From Myxococcales bacterium (lineage in GTDB: Bacteria; Myxococcota_A; UBA9042): a stretch of DNA of 53,185 nt. This document shows positions 25,991-34,745 of this stretch, in pieces. The stretch's first letter is position 1, and the number at the start of each line of letters is the position of its first letter. The notes under the pieces were generated by a model. It saw only the letters and a program-made list of their open reading frames with translations. It was not told where the DNA came from and did not search any database. Position numbers and translations under genes: made by a program. Location of the stretch: assembly GCA_009692465.1 (NCBI GenBank), contig SHZD01000011.1, forward strand, positions 1 through 53,185, in the 5' to 3' direction.

Positions 25991-28900
25991 ACGGCAGCGC
26001 CTGCGACGACGGCCAAGCCTGTACCGGCCAAGAAACCTGCACCACCGGCCAGTGCGGCGGCGGCCACCCAATCTGCGGGTGCAAGACCGATAGCGACTGC
26101 GCAGCCAAGGACGACGGCAACTTGTGCAACGGCACGCTATATTGCGACTTGGCCAGCCAAAACGGGGTATGCAAGCCCAATTTCAAGACCGCTGTGACCT
26201 GTGCGCCATCCACCGATCCGTGTGCGGCGACCGCCTGCGACCCCAAGACTGGCGCGTGCGTGGTCTCGCCGCTGAGCAGCAGCGCCAGCCAACCTCTGGG
26301 CTGCGACGACGGCAGCCCGTGTACCGCCAATGATCAATGTCAGGCCGGCAAGTGCGTGTCGGGTAAAGCGATTTGCCAGTGTTTGGCCGACGCCGACTGC
26401 GCGGACGATGGCAATCTGTGCAACGGCACCCAGTACTGCACTAAAGAAGCGTTTCCCTTTGTGTGCAAGACCAATCCGGCCACCCAGGTCACCTGCCCGA
26501 CCGGCCTAGACACCCTGTGTGCCAAACACGTGTGCATCCCGAGCAGTGGCCAATGTACTGTTCAACTGGCCGCCGACGGCAGCCCGTGCGATGACAGCGA
26601 TGCCTGCAGTAACGCTGACTTTTGCGCCAATGGAACCTGCAAAGCCGGGCTCAACGTGTGCCCGTGCACCAGCAAGGCCGACTGCGCCGCTCACGAAGCC
26701 GGCGATTTTTGCAACGGCACGTTGTACTGCGACTTGGCCGCAACCCTGTCGGGTTGCAAGATCAATCCGGCGACCGTCGTCAAGTGCCCGACCGGCGACG
26801 ACACCGCTTGCCACAGCAATTCCTGCAACAAGACCGACGGAAAGTGCAAAATTAGCAATAGTTTAGTGACTATTAGCTGCGATGATAACAACTTGTGCAC
26901 TACCGGTGACCACTGCCAAGACGGCGCGTGCATGGCCGGGGCCAACACCTGCAAGTGCACTGAAGACAAGGAATGTGCCAGCTTTGAAGACGCCAACCTG
27001 TGCAATGGTACCTTGTACTGCAGTAAGGCCAAGTTGCCGTTTTCATGTGAGATCAATCCATCCACCGTCGTGCAGTGCGGCGACGGCAACGACACGGTGT
27101 GCGCCACCAATGCCTGCGACCCCAAGGCGGGCACCTGCAAGATGGTCCCCACCGCCAACGGCACCCTGTGCGACGCCGACGACTTTGCCTGTACCACCGG
27201 CGATGCCTGCAAAGGGGGCGTGTGCACTGCCGGGCCAAATCAGTGCAAGTGCGAAATCTCTGCAGATTGTGGCAAACAAGAGGACGGCAACCTGTGCAAT
27301 GGCACGTTGTACTGCGAAAAGAGCGCGCAACCGTTTGTGTGCAATGTCAATCCCGCAACCCTGACCGTGTGCCAGACCGTCGATGACACGGCGTGCTTGG
27401 AAAACTTGTGCGTCGCCGCTAGCGGCAAATGCCAAAAAACTTCAGTCCATCAGGGCCAAACCTGCGACGGCGACGGCGACGTCTGCACCAGTGGCGATAG
27501 CTGCAACTTGGGCGTGTGCCAGATTGGCCCCAACACCTGTCAGTGCACCAGTGACGCCAATTGCGCCAAGTACGAGGACGGCAACCTGTGCAACGGGACT
27601 TTGCATTGCGACAAGAGCGCGGCGCCGTTCCTGTGCAAGCTGAACCCGGCGACCGTCATCAGCTGCGCAGCCGACAAAAACATGCTCTGTATCAAGAACT
27701 TGTGCCAGGCCAAAACTGGCCAGTGTGTGGTCGGGCCGTTGGGCGACGGCAGCCTATGTGACGACGGCGACCCGTGCAGCGTCAGCGACGTGTGCGGCCA
27801 AGGGCAGTGCGCGGGCAGCCCCATCTGCGGTTGCCAAGACGACGGTGACTGCGCAACGTTCGACGACGGCAACCTGTGCAACGGGACTATGATTTGTGAT
27901 GTCAAAGTGTTGCCTCATGTGTGCAAACCCAATCCGACCCCGGTGGTGTGCCCCAAGCCGTTGGTGCCGTGCCAACAGAGCGCGTGCGAGGCCAAAAGCG
28001 GTTTGTGTTTTGGCCAAGCTGACTTGGCTCAGGACGGCACCGCCTGTGACGACAAGGACAAATGCAGTACCCAATCCAAGTGCGCAGCTGGTACGTGTGT
28101 CGCCAGTCAACTGGTGGTGTGCAACGACGGCGTGGTCTGCACCCTTGATAGCTGCACTGGTGGCACTTGCGTGTACGCACCGGCAGCCCCAACCCCTTGT
28201 GATGACAGCAATGCGTGCGCCATCTTCGACACCTGCGGCGTCGGCAAGTGCAATGGCAAAATCGGGACATGCACGGATAAAGATCCTTGTACTGCCGATA
28301 GTTGCAGCCCGACAATCGGTTGTGTTTACGCGCCGATCGCCGACGGCGGTGCGTGCACCGATGGCAATGCCTGCACCAGCAAGGACGCCTGTAACACTGG
28401 GCTGTGCAAGGGCGTCGGCAGCTGCGACGACGCCAACCCCTGCACCGCCGATTTATGCGGATCGTCGGCCTGTATCCATGAGCCCGTGACCACCAAGACC
28501 GCGTGCGACGATGGCAACTTGTGCACTGAAAGTGACGGCTGCCAGAACGGCACCTGTGAGGGCCTCATTGTCCAGTGCGAGTGTGGAGCACTGTGCGATC
28601 CAGCCAAAGGCTGTTCAAAACCCGGCATGTGCAACAACGCCAACCCGTGCATCGACGCCAGTTGTGTCGCCGATTTGGGTTGCGTTGGTGAACCCAAACC
28701 GAGCCCCTGTGGCGCCGTCGAGATTTCGACTTGCAAAATGGGGCTGTGTGGCGACTGCAAAGCCTTGGGTGCCGTGATTGCCAGTTCAGGTAACGATGTG
28801 GTGGCGCACGGCATGGTGTGGGCCGGCGCCCACGTCTTCGCGGTCGGCGAGCTCAATCCTGGGCCCACGTCCGACGCTTTTGTGGTGCGGATTGACGGCG

Positions 28901-29853
28901 GCAAGACGACCCAAACCCTTCAAGTTCTAGGCGGCCCGCAAAACGACGACGCCCTGCTGGGCGTCGCCGATATCGGCAGCGGCAAGTTGCTGGCAGTCGG
29001 CTGGACCACCGATAAATTGAACAGCAAGGGCAAGCAGGCATGGTTGGTCGGAGTGGACAAAAGTGGTGTCGTGGTTTCCAACGTCGCGCATGGGGGACCC
29101 GGCGACGAAGGCTTCGCTGGGGCAGTCGTGACGGCGACCGGCGCGCTGGCGTTTGGCTACGCCGATGCCACCGGCTGGGTTGCTGACGTCAAAAATGGTG
29201 TCATGGGCCTGTCGACCACGCAGGGAGAAATCGGAAAAAGCATCGAGTGGCAAGCGGCAGCGCTGGGGCCCGCGGCGGCCAAAGTCCTGTATGTGGCTGG
29301 CTTAAGCGTGGACGGCAATGGCGACAGCCAACCCACAGTTGCGGCCATCGACAGCGCAACGCTTCAGACCAAATGGTCTACCGTCATCGGCATCCCGTTC
29401 GCCACGGCCACCGCCATCGTGGCCACCTCAACCGGGGCAACGGTTGTCGGTTGGCAGACCACCCCGGCCGGCGCCCAAAGCTGGCTGGCCAAACTGGACA
29501 CCGATGGCGCAGCCAGCGCGGTGGTGTTTGAAACTGCCCTTGGCACTCGCATCTACAACGCGGCAACGACTTTAGCAGACGGTTCGCTGGTGGCCGTCGG
29601 TGGTGCCGAACAACCCCAAGTGGTCAGCAAGTCCTTGACAACCTGCGCTTGGTTTGTGCGCTGGAATCAGGCGCTTAGCCAGCCGATGGCTAGCGCTGCA
29701 CAGCAAGGCGTGTCCGGCAAGCAGGTGGTTTCCGCCATCGCGCCGTACAAGACTGGCTTTTTAGCCCTCGGCACGGTCGCCGCCACCGGCGCCAAGAGTC
29801 AAGGCTGGCTGGTGCAATTGAGCGCTACCGGTGTTCGTGCCTGTGAATATTAG
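25726..29853 (+). CDS. Large Cys-rich modular protein with C-terminal beta-propeller-like region
   Basis: About 1,375 residues in this frame (TTG start, N-terminus doubtful). Residues about 90-1020 are tandem modules of 70-77 residues. Each has CxCxxDxDC, then DGNLCNGTLYCD, NPATVV.C, and a DGSLCDDGDPC..G.C end; seven modules keep CNGT. Later modules shorten to about 45 residues. From about 1040 the protein changes to repeated strands (GNDVVAHGMVWAGAHVFAVG, GSGKLLAVGWT), like a beta-propeller of outer-surface proteins. An export signal is present only in another frame upstream, implying a frameshift. A kinase gene follows 18 bp downstream. Many disulfides and an extracellular location are inferred. 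Confidence 0.8.
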   Translation: MPVWERHQSRGFGLRRSLCLGLRRSLCLGLRRSLCLGLRRSLCLGLRRSLCLVLRGWLAAYCGGLWRRRDSNCLRSSPVRRRRWQRQPDGSACDDGQACTGQETCTTGQCGGGHPICGCKTDSDCAAKDDGNLCNGTLYCDLASQNGVCKPNFKTAVTCAPSTDPCAATACDPKTGACVVSPLSSSASQPLGCDDGSPCTANDQCQAGKCVSGKAICQCLADADCADDGNLCNGTQYCTKEAFPFVCKTNPATQVTCPTGLDTLCAKHVCIPSSGQCTVQLAADGSPCDDSDACSNADFCANGTCKAGLNVCPCTSKADCAAHEAGDFCNGTLYCDLAATLSGCKINPATVVKCPTGDDTACHSNSCNKTDGKCKISNSLVTISCDDNNLCTTGDHCQDGACMAGANTCKCTEDKECASFEDANLCNGTLYCSKAKLPFSCEINPSTVVQCGDGNDTVCATNACDPKAGTCKMVPTANGTLCDADDFACTTGDACKGGVCTAGPNQCKCEISADCGKQEDGNLCNGTLYCEKSAQPFVCNVNPATLTVCQTVDDTACLENLCVAASGKCQKTSVHQGQTCDGDGDVCTSGDSCNLGVCQIGPNTCQCTSDANCAKYEDGNLCNGTLHCDKSAAPFLCKLNPATVISCAADKNMLCIKNLCQAKTGQCVVGPLGDGSLCDDGDPCSVSDVCGQGQCAGSPICGCQDDGDCATFDDGNLCNGTMICDVKVLPHVCKPNPTPVVCPKPLVPCQQSACEAKSGLCFGQADLAQDGTACDDKDKCSTQSKCAAGTCVASQLVVCNDGVVCTLDSCTGGTCVYAPAAPTPCDDSNACAIFDTCGVGKCNGKIGTCTDKDPCTADSCSPTIGCVYAPIADGGACTDGNACTSKDACNTGLCKGVGSCDDANPCTADLCGSSACIHEPVTTKTACDDGNLCTESDGCQNGTCEGLIVQCECGALCDPAKGCSKPGMCNNANPCIDASCVADLGCVGEPKPSPCGAVEISTCKMGLCGDCKALGAVIASSGNDVVAHGMVWAGAHVFAVGELNPGPTSDAFVVRIDGGKTTQTLQVLGGPQNDDALLGVADIGSGKLLAVGWTTDKLNSKGKQAWLVGVDKSGVVVSNVAHGGPGDEGFAGAVVTATGALAFGYADATGWVADVKNGVMGLSTTQGEIGKSIEWQAAALGPAAAKVLYVAGLSVDGNGDSQPTVAAIDSATLQTKWSTVIGIPFATATAIVATSTGATVVGWQTTPAGAQSWLAKLDTDGAASAVVFETALGTRIYNAATTLADGSLVAVGGAEQPQVVSKSLTTCAWFVRWNQALSQPMASAAQQGVSGKQVVSAIAPYKTGFLALGTVAATGAKSQGWLVQLSATGVRACEY
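25763..25882. repeat. 24-bp tandem repeat, five exact units
   Basis: Five consecutive copies of a 24-bp unit beginning GCCTGCGGCGGTCGCTGTGC. It encodes ACGGRCAW, LRRSLCLG or GPAAVAVL depending on frame. It lies at the N-terminus of the Cys-rich protein, in the presumed n-region of its lipoprotein signal. Because units are a multiple of three, slippage here cannot change frame. Confidence 0.95.
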
Positions 29854-29871
29854 ACATTTTGCGCAATTCGC

Positions 29872-31524
29872 TTGGATTTTTCGGTGAACAAGGACGCTCT
29901 CAGCTACCTGCCCGGCGATGCGGTGGCCGACCGCTACCGGATTACCGGCGTGTTGGGTCGCGGCGGCTTTGGCGCCGTCTATGCCGCTGAGCACTTGGGC
30001 ACCGGCCAGCCGATGGCGATCAAGATGATGTCCGCTCCGCCGCACGACGCCATCGCGGTCGAGCGGTTTTTTCGCGAGGCCCGCATCACGGCCAAGTTGG
30101 CCCACGCCAATACGGTTCGGGTGTTTGATGCCGGCCGTGACGGCAGCGGGCCGCTGTATATGGTCATGGAAATGCTGCGCGGACCGACGCTGGAGCAGGT
30201 GCTCCAAGGCTTGACCCAGCGCCGCAGGCCGCTGACCGTCCCTGAAGCGGTCGAGCTAGGCGGGGCCATTTTGCGCAGCTTGGCCGAAGCGCACCGCGCG
30301 GGTTTGGTTCACCGCGACTTGAAGCCGGCCAACATCATGCTGCACCGGGTGCCCAGACTGCCCGATCAGGTTAAGGTGCTCGATTTTGGCTGTTCGCTGG
30401 CGGTGGATTCTCAGTTGCCCCCAGAGTCGGCAACAGTCGGGACTCCGGCGTACATGAGTCCTGAGCAGTGTCTGGCCGCGACCATCGACGCGCGCAGTGA
30501 TTTGTACACCGTTGCGGTGATCTTGTTTCGCTGTGTGACCTTGCGTTTGCCATTTGAAGATCGGGTAGCGCTGACACTGCTGTACAAGCACGCGCACCAA
30601 GCGCCGCCTGACCCGTGCCGTGTGGCTCCGCAAGAGTTGCCGCCCGCGTTTTGTCAGTTGATTCTGCAGGGGTTGGCCAAGGACAAAGCCGACCGTTTTG
30701 CCGATGCCGCCACCATGCGCAAGGCGCTGCAGGCCTTTGTTAGCCCAGGGCTAGCGTCCGCTCCGACTCAAATGGGCCATCGCGCTGCCAGAGGGACGGT
30801 CGACCGGCAGCTGGGCGCAGTTTTGGCGCGGGTCATTGACGCCGCCACCGTTCCTTTCCAAGCCGGACAAGTGGGGGTGGCGCAGGCCGACTCGAGGCAG
30901 TTAGCCGCGGCCATCGTGTCGGATTTCGGTCAGCCTACGCTGGACCAGCTGGCCCCAGCACTGGCGGTGGCGGCCGCCACCCGCGCCGACCTTGGGGCGC
31001 TGGCGGATCCGCGCACCCTGCCGGACGGGGCAAGGTTGGCGGCGGCATCGGCGCCCTTCACCGCGCCAGCCGTTGGACTTGCCGCAGGCTCACCGCAGCC
31101 GTCTGCCCGCGGGGGATTCTCGCCGCTGTGGCTCGGTGTCGCCACTGCCGCGAGCTTGGCCGTGATCGCCATTGCCTTGTGGGTGGTCACTCAAACGGGG
31201 CAGCGTGCTAGGGAGCCCACACCGGTCAGCGGCGGGCCTGCGGCAGCTGCTGAACGACCGGTGGCCGCCAAGCAAGAGCCGGTCGTCCAAGCGCCGGTGG
31301 CCGGACCTAGCGTCGCCGCGCCCAAACCGGTGCCTGCGCTTACCCCAATACCACTTGCCCCAATGCCACTCGCCAGTGCAGGATCAGCTACCGTCGCTGT
31401 AGACGCAGTTGGCAGTCCGGGCCGGCGGCCCATCGCGGCGATCAGGACCAAACCCGCCAAACCCAGGGCGCAGGTCGAAGCCCCGGATCGCCCGCGCTTG
31501 CAGCCAAGGATGATCGATGACTGA
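29872..31524 (+). CDS. Serine/threonine protein kinase, membrane-anchored
   Basis: A 550-residue Hanks-type kinase. The P-loop GRGGFGAVYAAEH, catalytic Lys51, HRDLKPAN (Asp149), DFG (171-173) and GTPAYMSPEQ are all present, so it should be active. The kinase domain covers residues about 21-290. A Pro/Ala-rich juxtamembrane region leads to one transmembrane helix (PLWLGVATAASLAVIAIALWVV), and a Pro/Val/Ala-rich outer segment follows. The start is either TTG 29872 or GTG 29884; neither has a clear ribosome site. It overlaps the next gene by eight bases and follows the Cys-rich gene closely, suggesting an operon. Confidence 0.92.
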   Translation: MDFSVNKDALSYLPGDAVADRYRITGVLGRGGFGAVYAAEHLGTGQPMAIKMMSAPPHDAIAVERFFREARITAKLAHANTVRVFDAGRDGSGPLYMVMEMLRGPTLEQVLQGLTQRRRPLTVPEAVELGGAILRSLAEAHRAGLVHRDLKPANIMLHRVPRLPDQVKVLDFGCSLAVDSQLPPESATVGTPAYMSPEQCLAATIDARSDLYTVAVILFRCVTLRLPFEDRVALTLLYKHAHQAPPDPCRVAPQELPPAFCQLILQGLAKDKADRFADAATMRKALQAFVSPGLASAPTQMGHRAARGTVDRQLGAVLARVIDAATVPFQAGQVGVAQADSRQLAAAIVSDFGQPTLDQLAPALAVAAATRADLGALADPRTLPDGARLAAASAPFTAPAVGLAAGSPQPSARGGFSPLWLGVATAASLAVIAIALWVVTQTGQRAREPTPVSGGPAAAAERPVAAKQEPVVQAPVAGPSVAAPKPVPALTPIPLAPMPLASAGSATVAVDAVGSPGRRPIAAIRTKPAKPRAQVEAPDRPRLQPRMIDD

Positions 31525-32440
31525 GCCGATGGATACCCGCATGGGTTGGGTGCTGCCTTGGGCCGTGCGCTGGACGCTGCGGGTGGTGCTGGCGGCGGCG
31601 CTGGTGGGCCGTGGGTTGGTGGCCGCGCCGAGCCACGCTGCGGACACCCATCTGAGCAACGAAGAAGAAGCCGCGGCGCTGTCGGTGGTGGCTAAGAAAA
31701 AGGCCGACGTCGGCGAATTTGTGGTCGCCGCCGAGATGTACATGCAGGCTTGGCAGAGTTTTCCAAAAGAAAGCGGGTACTTGTATAGTGCCGCCCGCTG
31801 TTGGCACCGGGCCGCGCGCTGGGCGGAGGCCGAGAAGTCGTACGCCGAGTTCGTTCGAGTGGCCCCGGCCGATCACTCGCAACGTGGTAAGGCTATGAGA
31901 TTTCAAGAGGAAGTTCGACGAATCTCCACCGATGAAGTGGCCCGCCAAAAGGCGCTGGACGATATGCGCCAAGAGCAAGCCAAGTTGGCCCAAGAGCGCC
32001 AGCAGTTGCACGACCAGCATCAGGAGGCGGCTCGCACCGAAGCGGCACGGGTGGCGGCCCAAAAAGAGCTGCATACCAAGCTGAATTCAAGTAGCAGCGA
32101 CAGTTCGAGTCTGAAGAAGACCGGGGGTCTGGTAACTGCTGCCGGTGGGGCGGTGCTGGTTGGCATCGGCGGTTGGTTGGTGCTATCTGGGGTTTGGGCC
32201 GGCACCCATTTGCAGCGCGATCTGGACACCAAAGATGCCAGCGGCAAGATCGTCGGCATCGACCGCGAAACGGCGCTCGACGTGCGCAAGGCCGCGGTCA
32301 GCGTTCAGGCGTTGGGCGGCGTGTTGATGCTGCTCGGCGCCGTCGGTGGCGGCGTTGGCGCGTGGTTGGTGCTGGACAGCCGCTCAAGCGTGGGGGTAGC
32401 GCCGGCTGCCGATGGGTTGGCCCTGACGCTCAGGTTCTAG
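31517..32440 (+). CDS. TPR-type envelope protein with coiled coil and two membrane segments
   Basis: A 307-residue protein with a signal peptide (VRWTLRVVLAAALVGRGLVAAPSHA). A TPR-like helical part follows (GEFVVAAEMYMQAWQSFPKE, SAARCWHRAARWAEAEKSYA). A charged coiled coil (about residues 125-190, RQEQAKLAQERQQLHDQHQE) leads into a Ser-rich stretch. Two hydrophobic segments lie near the C-terminus (GGLVTAAGGAVLVGIGGWLV and LGGVLMLLGAVGGGVGAWLV). This architecture is common downstream of kinases in Myxococcota. It overlaps the kinase gene by eight bases. Function is unknown. Confidence 0.8.
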   Translation: MTEPMDTRMGWVLPWAVRWTLRVVLAAALVGRGLVAAPSHAADTHLSNEEEAAALSVVAKKKADVGEFVVAAEMYMQAWQSFPKESGYLYSAARCWHRAARWAEAEKSYAEFVRVAPADHSQRGKAMRFQEEVRRISTDEVARQKALDDMRQEQAKLAQERQQLHDQHQEAARTEAARVAAQKELHTKLNSSSSDSSSLKKTGGLVTAAGGAVLVGIGGWLVLSGVWAGTHLQRDLDTKDASGKIVGIDRETALDVRKAAVSVQALGGVLMLLGAVGGGVGAWLVLDSRSSVGVAPAADGLALTLRF

Positions 32441-32772
32441 CGCTGCAGTTTTGTTCAGCACGTTGGAAAATTTCCAAACAAAAATATGCAGTTCGACCAG
32501 GATCCGCCGTCGGCGCTGGCTCCACAGAAACCCAGCCCACAGGCTATACTCGATCGCCGAAGTCCGGCATCAGATGCCGGACCGCCGATCTCGTGCTTGC
32601 TCAGTGGGTCGCCACGCTCGCGTCTGCGGTCTGGCGCCGGAGTGAGCGCGGATGACCGCGCGAGGGGGCGGCGCGCCCCGTGGTCCGGTCGGGCAGCTAG
32701 TAGGCCAAATCGCATGGATAATTGCCTTGCCTTTCTCAACAACATCCCGGAGTGAACTTCGGGTTTCGCCTA
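32441..32772 (+). repeat. Convergent intergenic region with variable-palindrome repeat copy G
   Basis: No gene is seen. TTGGAAA-A-TTTCCAA is at 32463-32477. Copy G begins with the perfect hairpin TCCGGCATC-A-GATGCCGGA (32563-32581), then TGCTTGCTCAGTGGGTCGCC and CGCTCGCG, then a GC palindrome around GGGGCGGCGCGCCCC. At 32697-32776 a further 80-bp segment is bounded by CTAGTAGGC and GCCTACTAG, an exact 9-bp inverted repeat. Both flanking genes end in TAG within a CTAG (32437-32440 and 32773-32776). Confidence 0.62.
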
Positions 32773-34611
32773 CTAGTCCATCAACGCTGGCCCCAACGTT
32801 GGCTTGGCGCTCTTTGGCTTAGCCGCCGCAGGGCCAGGTTTGGCGACGTCGACCCTTGGCGCGGCACTGGGTTTAGGGGCCGAAATGCGATGACCAGCGG
32901 TGGCGGCGGCCGGTGACGTCGTCCCTGCGGTCGCCGGTCCAATCGCGGCCGTCGGCAAGGTTGCCACCACGTCCGCAGCGTTGGTTGCAGCAGTCGGTCG
33001 AGTCGATTTTGACAATTGATCGACTAACTCGCGGGCTTGCGTGTTGGCTGGATCGATCGCCAGTGCCGCTTCCGCCAGCTTGAGGGCGCCCACCGGATCG
33101 ACGGCCTGACGCTGGCGCGCTTTACTCAACAAGTCAGCAACAGGGTCAACCGCGGCTGGCGGTTCCGCCTTTGGGCTAACCGCCGCCAGCGGTGGCGGTG
33201 TGGGCCACCACACGACAGCCGCGGCAGCCACAGCAGCAACGGCCACTAGGGCGAACGCTGCCCGCGGTGCCCAAGCTGGCGCTTGCCCGGCCATGGCTGC
33301 CGAAGTCGGCGCCACCGTCGCCGTGGCACCGCTCAGAGCCGAGCCGGGCGCAGCGGCCAGTTGCGGGGTTACATCGGCATGTACGCCAGACAAGATGGGT
33401 GCGGGTGGGCTCACCGTACTGGTCGGCGCCGCCACACTGGCATTGGGTCCGCTGCCAACAACTGGAACCGCGGCTACAATGAGCGCCGACACCATTTCGC
33501 TAGGCATGCACCGAGCGGACTGGCCACCCTGTGCTGGCCCACCGACCGCAAAGGTCTGGGTTGAATCGTCGGCCAGCACCGCCGGTTCGCCGACGTCTTC
33601 GGGCAGGGGCTGCCCTGCGGCAACGGCCACCAGCGCGTCCCGCATCGCGGCTGCTCCGGAAAACCGCTCGCCAGGTTTTTTGGCCAGCCCGCGCAGCAGC
33701 ACCTGCACAAAATCGTCACTCAATTCGGAGGCGCACAACGGGCGTGGATCGGGCGGCGGCGCGGTGACATGGGCCTGCATCACCCGCATCGGATCTTTAA
33801 AATCGAAGGGCAAGCGGCCAGTCACGCACACAAACAAGACAATCGCTAGCGAATACAGATCGCTGCGACCATCCACCTGCTCGCCCTTGCACTGTTCTGG
33901 GCTCATGTAAGCAGGGGTGCCGGGCGCTGCGCCGGTCGCTGTCAACGACGAATCGAGGGTGCGGGCAATGCCAAAATCGAGCACCTTGACGTGCGGGTGG
34001 CCGTCGTCAGTCGTCATCAGGATCAGGTTGGCGGGCTTGAGATCGCGGTGCACCAATTGGTGGGCGTGGGCTTCGATCAGGCTATCGAGAATTTGAATGC
34101 CAATGTCGCAGACCAGCGCCTGGCTCATCAGGCGATTTTGGCCAATGCGGTCACGCAGTTCGGCCAACAGGGTTGGACCGCTGATCAGCTCCATCGCCAT
34201 ATACAATGGGCCCTGTTCGTCTTGCCCTACGTCAAAAACACGAACAGTATTAGCATGTTGAAGCGTTGCCGTGACTCTGGCCTCGCGAAAAAACCGGCGC
34301 ATGGCCACATCGCCGTCGTCACCGAGCTCGGCGGCCATCAGTTTTATCGCCACATTCTGATGGGTGCTGGTATGTTCGGCAGCGTAGACCGCCGCCATGC
34401 CGCCCGAGCCGAGCACCCCGGTCACCCGGTAGCGGCCAGCGATCAGGTCATCGGCCTTGTAGTTGCGCGGATCGCGGCCAAAACCGCGCAATTGGATCGT
34501 TTGAGCACCGTCGTTCGGGCATTGCACCGCCGGAGTGCGGCGGCCACAAGTCGGGCACAATCGCTCGACTATGGGGCTGGCGGCTGGCGTTGGGCTATCG
34601 GCCTGGGTCAT
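32773..34611 (-). CDS. Serine/threonine protein kinase with N-terminal zinc-ribbon-like motif
   Basis: A 612-residue Hanks-type kinase. It opens with a short Cys motif (CPTCG..CPNDG, Cys19, 22, 31), common before bacterial kinase domains. The kinase domain spans residues about 60-330, with GSGGMAAVYAAEH, Lys90, HRDLKPAN (Asp190), DFG (212-214) and GTPAYMSPEQ. A Pro/Ala/Ser linker, one transmembrane helix (AAFALVAVAAVAAAAVVWW) and an extracytoplasmic Ala/Pro-rich tail with a short TPR-like helix pair follow. The ATG at 34611 is set by the AAGGTGG ribosome site; a GTG at 34668 is in frame. It diverges from the second Cys-rich lipoprotein gene by 134 bp. Confidence 0.93.
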   Translation of the reverse strand: MTQADSPTPAASPIVERLCPTCGRRTPAVQCPNDGAQTIQLRGFGRDPRNYKADDLIAGRYRVTGVLGSGGMAAVYAAEHTSTHQNVAIKLMAAELGDDGDVAMRRFFREARVTATLQHANTVRVFDVGQDEQGPLYMAMELISGPTLLAELRDRIGQNRLMSQALVCDIGIQILDSLIEAHAHQLVHRDLKPANLILMTTDDGHPHVKVLDFGIARTLDSSLTATGAAPGTPAYMSPEQCKGEQVDGRSDLYSLAIVLFVCVTGRLPFDFKDPMRVMQAHVTAPPPDPRPLCASELSDDFVQVLLRGLAKKPGERFSGAAAMRDALVAVAAGQPLPEDVGEPAVLADDSTQTFAVGGPAQGGQSARCMPSEMVSALIVAAVPVVGSGPNASVAAPTSTVSPPAPILSGVHADVTPQLAAAPGSALSGATATVAPTSAAMAGQAPAWAPRAAFALVAVAAVAAAAVVWWPTPPPLAAVSPKAEPPAAVDPVADLLSKARQRQAVDPVGALKLAEAALAIDPANTQARELVDQLSKSTRPTAATNAADVVATLPTAAIGPATAGTTSPAAATAGHRISAPKPSAAPRVDVAKPGPAAAKPKSAKPTLGPALMD

Positions 34612-34745
34612 GCACCACCTTGCCCGCGCCATCGTCCTTTCGAAGGCCTCGACCGGCCTATTGTGCACCGTCGGCCGCTGGCGCTCAATGGCTGGCGTCG
34701 GCCTGCTGCCGCGGTTACAATTGGCCGGGTTAAGGAGCGCTTGTC

